Assembly: GCF_004027225.2 (NCBI RefSeq)
Contig: NC_044282.2
Span: 51,986,576-52,050,575 of the forward strand
Reading direction: 5' to 3'
Length of the DNA: 64,000 nt
Source of the DNA: Strigops habroptila
Taxonomy: Eukaryota; Chordata; Aves; Psittaciformes; Psittacidae
In this document: in pieces, positions 11,801-19,878 of the stretch
How the letters are laid out: each line of letters opens with the position of its first letter
Position numbering within the stretch: the stretch's first letter is position 1
Notes under the pieces: model-generated
Databases searched by the model: none
The model's input: only the letters and a program-made list of their open reading frames with translations
What the model was told of the DNA's origin: nothing
Translations under genes and position numbers: made by a program

Positions 11801-14785
11801 TTTACCATGGAAATTTTTTTTCTGGGGGATACTATAATCATCCAGAATAAACCAATGCACTGCTGAACATTATCACAATCAGTCAATTTTTTTTTCTTGT
11901 CCACTTGAAACTTGGACTTTCTTGTTCACTTGAAAATTGTTCTTGTGAAATCAAGGAGAAAGTGTAAAGGTATTTATACGTGCAACTACTTGTTTTGCAT
12001 GCATAAATGTGAATTTGGGCCACATACTTATGCAAAGATTTACTGACACAGTTCAGGAGGTCCGCTGTCAAAGACTGTCTGTCTTTCAGTAACGAGTGCA
12101 AAATAATATCCTGTCAATCATGATTACCTTGGCGATTTCTAACTGCAGTACTGAATAAGGATGATTTTGATTCATTTGAGATCTCTTTAAAGATAACGGG
12201 CCAACATGTTATAACCACAGTCTGGCATTCTTATTTCCTTGACCTTGCATCTGCTCATCTCTGTATTCATCTGTTCTCTCTCCTTATTTAGAATCTTACG
12301 CCTTTGGAGTAAGACTTGCTTTTTGCTCTAGGTTTATACCTCTGCTTTGGGATCTTGGCCTTTGAATAGAATTCTTTGGGATTATGGCAATAAAGTCAAC
12401 ATCATCAAATGAGTTAATTTTCATTAAGGTGTTTTAAAAGTCAGGCCGGTTGTTAAGGATTAAAAACATAGTTTTGATAATTAAATTATTGGAATCTCAC
12501 TTTAAAAAGCATGGCTATGTCATGCGGGACTGTGCTTAGGAAAGCTCTAACTGACAGCCTTGTGCAAGACCTAGGAAAAATCTCAGTACGTGGTCATAAC
12601 CCATTTCTACTGCTAATACTCTACTACACTGTCAATTTCTTAAAGTATCAGAGAATAGGGGGAGTAGAAGTAGGGATGCCATTTTTTGCCCAGTGCATGT
12701 ACACTTTGTTGCCCAAGGAGATCCTGGCCTGTTATTAAAATTCTTAAGTGTTACAAGCATGAGATAAAATACTTTAAAGTTAGTATCATAAAGATTTCAA
12801 TAAAAGAATCAAAACAAAAATACATTACTTCTTTTTGCCTTGTTTCCAAGTAGAAAGTATCACCCAACAAATCCACAGTTCTCTAGCCTAATGATTCCTG
12901 TGACTAATTTATGAATCTTTTAAAAAATATAAAGAATCCAAATGCAAACAGCATACTGGAAGGCAACAGAGGTCAAGGTGCATTTAGCTGGGCACAGCTA
13001 ACAGCTCTGATTTTCAAAGTGTAAGGAATTAAACAGTCGAATCCTGCTCAAAGTGAATTTCACATTGATATCTAAAAAATCTCTTGAAAACTGCCTGTGC
13101 TAGCAGAGCTGCTATCTCTAGCTGCTACATATAGGAAAAGATGCAGTAAATTCACTAGTCAGTCTAGCCTCACTGGTGTACAAAGTGAAATACTTCATGC
13201 TCACGCTTTTATGTTAAAAACACATTTGTAATGCTTGTGCTTTTACTGCTCTTAACAGTTATCTGCTATATTTACAACAGCATGGGTATTGACAAAAGTA
13301 ATTTTTTTCAGTCTGTATTTCAAAAAAGTGATCAATGTGGAAAATGTTTTAAATTCCTTAGACTAAACCTGAAGTAACAAAAATATACTTTTAAAACCTG
13401 AATCTCTAGGCTGTTTTTCTTTGGCCGTTTTTCTTACAGCATCATAGAATGGTTTGGGTTGGAAAGGACCTTAAAGATCTTCTGGTTCCAACCCCCCTGC
13501 CATGGGCAGGGACGCCTTCCACTAGACCAGGTTGCTCCAAGCCCCGTCCAACCTGGCCTTGAACATTGCCAGAGATGGGGCAGCCACAGCTTCTCCAGTC
13601 AACCTGTTCCAGTGACTCGCCACCCTCACAGTAAACATTTTCTTCCTAATGATATCTAATCTAAATCTCTTCTTTCATCATAAAGCCATTCCCCCTTGTT
13701 CTAAGCCAACATGCCCTTGCAAAAAGTCCCTTTCCAGCTTTTCTGAAGGCCCCTTTTACATTTACCTTGTGCATTGAAAGCCAAATATTCCACTTCACCT
13801 CTGCTTAAACCCTGTCTCCTTTTGTTTCTTTTGCTGCTTCTTTTGCTGCTCCTCAAGAACAATTTCCAATGAAAACAAGAAAAAAATAAGAATAAAGTAA
13901 TTTGAATAATACAGAATCAAGAATGTTTTAGTCATACTAGTCCTATTATAAGTGAGACATAAAAATGGAATGAGGAACCAAGATGATTTGTTTTTGTGAT
14001 TTTGGTTCGTGTGCCCCGTGCCCAGCAGAACACACTGGCTGTCCCGTACAGACCCCAGCGGTGCAGCAGGGAGCGCCTCGGGCACAACCGCGATGCTGAG
14101 GGTGAAACTCCGGCCCCGGTGACACGAGCAGTTACGTGACCGCCTGCAGGCGTTCCGCATTAGTGCCGGCGGGCGGTAGGGGACCCGAGGGGAGTGTAAA
14201 GCGGGGCGGCCGCAAGGCCGGGTCCCCGCGCGGAGGCGCGGCGATGCTGCCGGTCGCTCCGGCCGAGGCGCGCCCCCCGCTACGGGAACGCGTCCCCCGA
14301 ACGTCTCCTCGGGGCAGGATTATCTCCGCCCAAGGAGGCTTCGGGCTCCTCCTCTTCCCGAAGTTTGGCCTCACAGCCCCCAGCGGCACTCCCCCACCGG
14401 GTCCGGGTACCTTGACGAAGTAGAAAGCCGGTCCTGGTTTGAGGGTGACGTTCTCGTTGTCCTGCTGGTACTCCACGTACTTCTCCACCCCTTGCTCTTC
14501 ATAAATCCGCCGCTCCTCCACCAGGTCGAAGAGCGCTCGGGAGGAGACAGCTACCGTGATGGCGTGCTGGGGCTTGGGCTGCGGAGCGAGAAAGGTTTAG
14601 CGCCGGCCCGCAGCCCCCGGCCCTCTCACCCCGCCCGCCCGCCAGCCCACACTCACCGGCCGGGGTCTCTTGGACACCAGGTTGTCGTAGAAAGCCTTGG
14701 CCGCCGTCCAGTCCTGCTCGGCTTCCTGCAGCCCGTCTCCCTCAGCCTCGTTGGGCCGGACCCCCTCCGGGCCGGAGCTACTCAT
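8538..14785 (-). CDS. NT5C1B: Cytosolic 5'-nucleotidase 1B, complete six-exon gene
   Basis: Encodes a cytosolic type I 5'-nucleotidase, which hydrolyses AMP and other nucleoside monophosphates to nucleoside and phosphate. Exons (minus strand) are 14785-14657, 14578-14411, 11587-11458, 10943-10821, 10001-9817 and 8876-8538; they total 1074 nt, or 357 codons plus TGA, with no internal stop. All introns are GT-AG. Family blocks in order are: AVSSRALF (53-60), [19 protein letters not shown] (120-138), [11 protein letters not shown] (151-161), the HAD-like nucleophile motif [12 protein letters not shown] (208-219, acidic pair D209/D211), [20 protein letters not shown] (279-298) and IFFDDQMFH (323-331). 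Identity to NT5C1B rather than NT5C1A rests on blocks such as GKSPIGYL and [23 protein letters not shown], and on the RDH14 neighbour. It lacks the long Ser/Pro-rich N-terminal extension of mammalian NT5C1B and has only about 43 residues before the conserved core. ATG 14785 has A at -3. Confidence 0.95.
8877..9816 (-). other. NT5C1B: NT5C1B intron 5
   Basis: 940-nt AT-rich intron between exons 5 and 6. No repeat or extra exon recognised. Confidence 0.85.
9817..10001 (-). CDS. NT5C1B: NT5C1B coding exon 5 (nucleophile motif)
   Basis: 185 nt encoding [12 protein letters not shown] to NENKPLAQ, including the [11 protein letters not shown] motif with the presumed nucleophile and acid/base aspartates. 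Acceptor cattttcag, donor gttggt. Confidence 0.95.
10002..10820 (-). other. NT5C1B: NT5C1B intron 4
   Basis: 819-nt intron. It contains a short degraded CR1 tail at 10483-10589 and nothing else recognisable. Confidence 0.85.
10483..10589 (-). mobile_element. Short CR1 3' tail, minus orientation
   Basis: catagaatcatagaacagtttgggtttgaagggacc followed by diverged CR1 3' UTR up to ggttgcccag. Only about 107 bp is left; it lies in NT5C1B intron 4, in the sense orientation of the gene. Confidence 0.9.
10821..10943 (-). CDS. NT5C1B: NT5C1B coding exon 4
   Basis: 123 nt encoding [18 protein letters not shown] to KVQEAIEA, with split glycine codons at both ends. Acceptor tactttag, donor gtttga. The frame lacks a start codon and is short, so it shows up only by homology and phase. 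Confidence 0.93.
10944..11457 (-). other. NT5C1B: NT5C1B intron 3
   Basis: 514-nt AT-rich intron between exons 3 and 4. No repeat or extra exon recognised. Confidence 0.85.
11458..11587 (-). CDS. NT5C1B: NT5C1B coding exon 3
   Basis: 130 nt, [14 protein letters not shown] to INSINHY plus one base of a split glycine codon. Acceptor ttaacctgcag, donor gtaagta. It contains the highly conserved [17 protein letters not shown] block. Confidence 0.95.
11588..14410 (-). other. NT5C1B: NT5C1B intron 2
   Basis: 2.8-kb intron, the longest of the gene. It holds the CR1 piece at 13441-13757; its 5' part (14030-14410) belongs to the CpG island. No alternative coding exon is evident. Confidence 0.85.
13441..13757 (-). 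mobile_element. CR1 LINE 3' fragment, minus orientation
   Basis: It runs from atcatagaatggtttgggttgg through ccactagaccaggttgctcc and ccagtgactcgccaccctcac to tttctgaaggcccctttta, in NT5C1B intron 2. It is 5'-truncated like the other copies. Confidence 0.94.
14411..14578 (-). CDS. NT5C1B: NT5C1B coding exon 2
   Basis: 56 codons, [13 protein letters not shown] to PGPAFYFVK, between a ccgcag acceptor and a gtaccc donor. It holds the first beta strand of the core and the conserved GVEKYVEYQ and PGPAF blocks. Phase 0 at both ends. Confidence 0.93.
14579..14656 (-). other. NT5C1B: NT5C1B intron 1, 78-nt mini-intron
   Basis: Very short GC-rich intron with donor gtgagt, several G-runs, a branch-point-like gctaaac (14601-14595) about 18 nt from the acceptor, and acceptor ctcgctccgcag. 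Removing it joins RPRP to PKPQ in frame. Confidence 0.85.
14657..14785 (-). CDS. NT5C1B: NT5C1B coding exon 1
   Basis: 43 codons from MSSSGPEG to KRPRP, followed by a gtgagt donor (14656-14651). It is an acidic, low-conservation leader ending in [17 protein letters not shown], which joins PKPQHAI in the next exon as in the vertebrate family. Phase 0. Confidence 0.88.
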
Positions 14786-15008
14786 AGTGCCTGGCGTGGC
14801 GAGGGACGGGGCCGCGGTACGGAGCGGCGGCCGGGAGACGGGCGCGGGCGCTGCCGCAGCCGGCGACCGGGAAGCAACGGCGAGGGCCGGCCGTCCGCCC
14901 GCCCCGCCCTGCCCTGGTCGGGCAGCGGGAGGTCACCCTGGCTCTGGCGTTCCGTCTCGTTCTGCCGCGCCCTGGGCCGCCCGGCACGGCACGGTCCTCC
15001 CCTAGCAT
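14778..15008 (-). other. Possible upstream ORF overlapping the NT5C1B start
   Basis: An ATG at 15008-15006 opens a 76-codon frame, out of frame with NT5C1B, that ends at 14778 just past the main ATG. If transcription starts upstream of 15008 this would be an overlapping uORF. If not, it is a by-product of GC-rich composition. The peptide is low-complexity (R/G/P/A). Confidence 0.25.
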
Positions 15009-15273
15009 GGGGCGGCCCTGTGGGGTAGCGGGGCCGCGGCCTCCCCCGTCTCACACGCGAAGGGGCAGCGGGGCCGCAGCATCTCCCCTCATCGGGCGGT
15101 TCGTGGGGGCCGGAGCCGCCGCACTTCCCCGCGGGGCAGCTTCCCCTTCCCAGCGCACGCCCTGACACCGAGTGCTCCTCTCCGCTGTGGTTGGGGCAGT
15201 GCTTCGCACAGCTACCTAGTGATAGGCAACAGCCTCCAGCGTCATTTTGTCTACACCGTTAGAGATTTATTAT

Positions 15274-15816
15274 TTAGCTGCAGTGGCTTAGTTGATTTAA
15301 CATTAACTGTGACAAATTTCCAGGAGAGTTCTTGCATAATATAGTCATGTTTTTAGCAATCAAAATGGGCTGGATGCCAGTGACTTGGGGTCCTTTGTTC
15401 CACACAGGAACACTGAAAGTACTTAGGAGAAACATTAATTTGGGCAGTGGGGCCCGAGGTGTATGCAGCACACACAATGAAGTGTTCTGGTGTGTGGTTT
15501 TGTTGATCTTAAAATAGATTTCCCTCCCCAGAGCTGTGGCAGCATCTAATGTGTACCCTTCTGAAATGCTTCTGGCTGCCTCTACAGATGTGCTTATCTG
15601 AACCACAGCAAAGGTCCCCAAATTGATGAGCTTCAGGAGGGAATGGAAAGTGAGGAAGGAAGGATATGTTCTCCTGAGCTGGTATGGGGTCTGGCACAGT
15701 GGACGGAGAGCCTTGGCTGTTGTTGGCAGCGAGTCACTCAGTGGTATCTTTAAGTTGGAGCACATGTAAGCACTGTCCAAAGGACTCTTAACATATTGAA
15801 GGGATACTCTAAACAT
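15274..15816 (-). other. Unassigned 180-codon ATG frame upstream of NT5C1B
   Basis: An uninterrupted frame from ATG 15816 to a stop at 15274, 0.5 kb upstream of the NT5C1B start codon and on the same strand. I recognise no domain, signal peptide or membrane segment. Composition is ordinary and no splice partner is obvious. It is the longest ATG-initiated frame outside the CpG islands. It could be chance or part of an alternative upstream exon. Confidence 0.15.
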
Positions 15817-17772
15817 TGCTTCTGACCCTGGCTACTGCATAATCTTTGTCAAATTGTCTGGTCTTTCTGCCTCAACCCAGTCTCCAAAAAGGAGCATAAT
15901 TATTTTTGCTACTTTTGCCTGTTTCTTTCTGAGTTGGTTTTTTGTTTTGTTTTGGTTTAGGTTTCTTTTTCCCAGTGAAAGGAGGCTTATGTAATTACAC
16001 CATCTGTCCATCATTCCCCAGTGATGTTCAGTTGCAAACAAATTTGACGGAAGGATAAAGGTCTCAAAGAGATTTAAATTCTTAAAACATTTAATGGGAA
16101 TCAACAGCAACATGCAATTTGTTGCCCTACTTTATCTGCTTGCTTTTCTGCTATGTAATAGCAAACGAATACTCCCTGACTGATCTGCCATTTCCAGATC
16201 TGCCACATTGTTTGTTGCCCAGGGAGGGATCTGGAAGCAGGGAAGTGGTGGAAACTCAGATGTTAGAGTAAATTGGAAATGAGTGTTGACCATATTGGGG
16301 AATGAGAACTGGAAATATGAGGCAAAAGGAGAGGTACCGAGGGTAGTGTATTAGGAAGACAGATGCGAAAAGACAAGGTAGGATCATTGTAAGTGGCTGT
16401 TGTCATGGGAAGATGTAAAAGGCATAACATAAATCTAACAAACCTGATTTTAGTAGCTCTACTACTGATAGATGTGCTTGTTTTCCTTGGGTTTCATCCT
16501 GAGTATTTCACTCGAGTGTCTCTACTCAGAGCTGTAGCGTGTCATATGGTACTGACAACACCTGCTCCCCTCCCCGCAGTCAGGTGAGGCGCATCCCCAC
16601 TTTCCAACCCTCTTCCTGTGCAGCTGCAAGCCTGTCACCAGGCCAAGCAGCCAGGCTGAGCCTGGAAAAAGGGTTCAAGCCACAGAACAGCTGCTCCTGG
16701 TCCCATCACCACCACAGTCCTGCTCAGAGACTTCAGCATCAGTCTAAGAAGGTGATCTCTAAGAAGAGGCTATTCCTGGTTAAATACTGCAGGTCAATCC
16801 ATTGCCCATGCAAAAGAGGGGAAAAAAAACCTCAGGAAGAATTGGGAACCAGTTCTCTGGTATCTACAAAACTGAATTGTCATCTCTGTGTCAACCTGTG
16901 GCAATACATTTCTCAGAGCCGTGCCTGGGTTGAATGCTTGTTGTGCTGTGTTCCCCACCACCCTGCATCTACTCGGGAGCAAAATCAAAGCTCCTTAAGC
17001 ATGTTCTTTGTTTTTATTTTTGTTCCTCCCTCCCTGTCTGTGCAAGAAAAGAGACATCACTCAAGTGATGAAGACTCCTTTTAACCTTTGCAAGACACCT
17101 GAAAACTTAAAAGATGGTAACTTGGTACTGGGCCCAAGCAGTGCTGTTGAAGTGCTGCTGCTGAAAGCAGTGCTATGCTAACATAAATATTTTCCTCGCC
17201 AGACCCACATGGTATCTCTAGATAGCACTCAGCTGTGTGAACACATGCACTGAACTGAGATGTCTCTGTTCTGTGCTCAGTTGCTTGCTGCTGACATACC
17301 CTCCATTTCCTCTTTTGCTGGAGATTGTGAACTGAGGGCCTAACATGAAAGCCTTCCAGCTTCAGCACCTTGTAAATGAAATCTTGACTTTCCAAATGCA
17401 GAGTGTAGCAGCCTTGTCTACATGTAAAAAATGTAGCAATGCCCATGGAGTTCCAGAAAAGAGCAATGTCTTGCTTTTACTAAATCTCCTGGGGAGTCTG
17501 AGAAATAGGAATGGAGCCAAAATTGAATGACTTCACGGTTTCTAAGCTACGGTAGAAAGGAAAGGAATTTTCTGCTATTGCCCATTAATTTGTAGGGTAC
17601 TTGCATTTAAACAAACAAAAAAAGAATGTTTTGCTATCTTTATATGTCCTCTTTTTTTTTTTTATAGTAAGTGTGCAGAAAAGTAAGTCATGCACATAGT
17701 CTGAGGTCTTGTATAAGTAGTCAAATGAAGACAAAGTTCCCCTGCCTGAGCTGCCAATAGTTTTCCTATGTT

Positions 17773-17821
17773 AAGAACAAACCATAGTTTGTTCTTGTTC
17801 AAGAACACTCTTGTTCAAGAA
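17773..17821. repeat. Hairpin plus direct repeats
   Basis: aagaacaaac (17773-17782) and gtttgttctt (17787-17796) form a perfect 10-bp stem with a 4-nt loop. The following cttgttcaagaa is present twice (17794-17805 and 17810-17821) and is itself partly self-complementary. Confidence 0.85.
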
Positions 17822-18060
17822 GGATCTCAAAGTACATTACTAACGAAAAAAAAAGAAAAGTTTTGGTTGGGATTTTCCTCTTCCTTTGACACCTACATCT
17901 ATCTGCTGCTGTGGCAAAATGTGTGACAGCACTGCCACATCTGACCTGCCAGATAAATAATTTGGAAAACCCTCCTGTTTGTACATAAGATAAGTACTTT
18001 TAATGCAACCCTAGAATTCAAGACCTGATTCATTAAAAACAGTTACCAAGTGATTTCCTA

Positions 18061-18290
18061 CATAGAATCATAGATTCAACTAGGTTGGAAAAGACCTTTA
18101 AGGTCAAGTACAACCATTAGCCCAGGACTGCCAAGACCACCACTAATCAACATCACTGAAGGCCTCATCTACACAGTTTTTGAACGCTTCCAGGGATGGT
18201 GATTCCACCACTTCCCTGGGAAGTCTGTTTCAATACCTGATTACCCTCTCTGTAAAGAATTTTTTCGTAATATCCAGTCTAAGCATGTTT
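18061..18290 (-). mobile_element. Diverged CR1 3' fragment, minus orientation
   Basis: catagaatcatagattcaactaggttggaa, then a CR1 subfamily variant (ctggtgattccaccacttccctgggaagtctgtttcaatacc) different from the other copies. Probably an older subfamily. Confidence 0.88.
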
Positions 18291-18980
18291 CCTACACATC
18301 CTCAGTGTGGATCTCAGGCAGTCTATATTCCTTTGGTTGCCTGCCTTCTGTTGACCAAATTTAGTCTTAACGTGAGCACAAATGACAAAAGAGCATTTGG
18401 ATGTGTGCCAGAGATGTGCATGATGAAGCTGCATTACGCCTTGAAGGCATATGTATTTACGCTGAAGAAATCTTCCTATTGCATTATTCACTTCCCATTT
18501 TCATCTTACATCTCATGATGCTTTCTAGTTCATCTAACAGTTCAGATTGGTTTTGGTCCCTTCTCAGCAGTGTTTTCATTGTCTTTTCCTCCCTCCTCTT
18601 CCCTCACACTGGGTTTGTGCAGGAGAACAAGAATGCAAAAACCTGTGGTATCACATTGTAATCTGTGGTAACCACCTTGTGTCTTTTCCTGGTTTTGCTT
18701 TGCTACTGGTCTTTAATGATATGTTCATTTGCAACAGCCACATAAATTACCCAGTGTTCTTCTAAGGCAATCTATTCCATCTCCATCATTTAAAGCATGT
18801 CATTCCAGTGTTCAAGTGACAGGGTAGGTGACAAGGAAAGCTGAACCCAGCACAAGTACAGGGGATTGCTACAGAAGAAGCATAAGGTTCACTGACCTGT
18901 CACCTCTTTTTCCTATTTTTTAATTACTGCAATATGAGTTACATTTCTCTTATTAATGAAGTTTTCTATTCCATATCCTT

Positions 18981-19042
18981 CCATGTCAGGATGAAATCCT
19001 GATGAAATCTGACATGGATGAAATCCATGTCAGGATGAAATC
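18981..19042. repeat. Nested duplication with hairpin
   Basis: The 18-mer ccatgtcaggatgaaatc occurs at 18981-18998 and 19025-19042. Between them, gacatgga (19011-19018) and tccatgtc (19024-19031) form a perfect 8-bp stem. gatgaaatc recurs four times. Confidence 0.85.
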
Positions 19043-19713
19043 TGCCAAGTTGTGTCCTTTGGAGATTTCTTCCCTCTAGAGGGCTTCATTTTTTCATTCT
19101 TTTTTTTTTCCCTAGGAAAATATAATCTATAACATCATCTTTTTAGAACTGAACTGTCCTTCTAACTTTTCTGAGCTGAGCAACGAATTAGCTTTCTTTG
19201 TCCCAAGAAAGACTTATCACATGATTGCAAGGTTTCAAAACATATCAAGAATTCTGAAATTCAGATAAAATACTATTTTTACCTAGATGTTAACTAGGTA
19301 GGAAAACAGTGCCTTAGTTCCAATGCTGAATATGCTGGCCTCGTCTATTAGTTTGCGACAGGGAAAATTAAGACATATTCAGTGACTTCTCTTACAGCAG
19401 AGCAAAACTCTACTACAGTAGAAGCAAACTTGGACATCTCCTCAGGAACATGGAGTGAGATAAATAAGACAAGAATACAATCTTGTTGAAAGTGTGTGGT
19501 CAGAAAAGGCTCAAAAAAAGGGCACATATGCTATCACAAAATGATTATATTGGTCTTTTTGAGTTGGAAAATAATTAGTAATGAAGTAATAACTTTTGCA
19601 TTTTTTTTTTTAAAGTAAACCAACAACAATAGCAGTAGCAACAATAGGTTTAGCTGTACAGTATTTGATTATTGCAGTAGTGGAATTACTTTGTGGGCAC
19701 TTGCAGAACACAA

Positions 19714-19878
19714 AAAAGGAAAGGGAAGGGGAAAGGGAAAGGGAAAGGGAAGGGAAGGGAAGGGAAGGGAAGGGAAGGGAAGGGAAGGGAAGGGAAGGGA
19801 AGGAAAAAGAAAGGGAAGGGAAAGGGAAACGGAAACTGAAAAGAAAAGGAAAAAGAAAAGTGAAAAGAAAAGGAAAGG
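19714..19878 (+). repeat. (GGGAA)n purine-rich microsatellite
   Basis: An uninterrupted GGGAA pentamer array of about 11 units (roughly 19748-19803), flanked by AAAGGG and AAAAGG variants. The plus strand is pure purine over more than 150 bases. Many GGG runs with 2-3 nt loops make it a potential G-quadruplex or triplex former. Confidence 0.95.

Larger units (their letters stand above)
14030..15180. promoter_or_regulatory. NT5C1B: CpG island and promoter region of NT5C1B
   Basis: About 1.1 kb of CpG-dense sequence spanning coding exons 1-2 and about 400 bp upstream of the ATG. A GC box (minus GGGCGGGGCGGGCG, around 14896-14910) lies about 115 bp upstream of the start codon. No TATA box was found at a suitable distance. 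The sharp GC drop beyond about 15185 marks the island's outer edge. Confidence 0.85.
15181..18060. other. Intergenic region upstream of NT5C1B
   Basis: AT-rich DNA without a recognised gene. It holds the 180-codon frame at 15274-15816 and a hairpin/direct-repeat cluster at 17773-17821. A 181-codon plus-strand frame at 16539-17084 starts at GTG and has no support. Confidence 0.55.

Noticed and set aside
14132..15168. Several 75-180-codon frames on both strands around the NT5C1B promoter
   Set aside because: R/G/P/A-rich peptides typical of CpG islands; only the frames of the two NT5C1B exons match a family. One (14778-15008) is kept as a possible uORF.
16539..17084. 181-codon plus-strand frame
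   Set aside because: It starts at GTG, not ATG, and has no recognisable domain, no splice partner and ordinary composition.
18180..18518. 112-codon plus-strand frame
   Set aside because: Its first part is antisense CR1 sequence; it is not a host gene.
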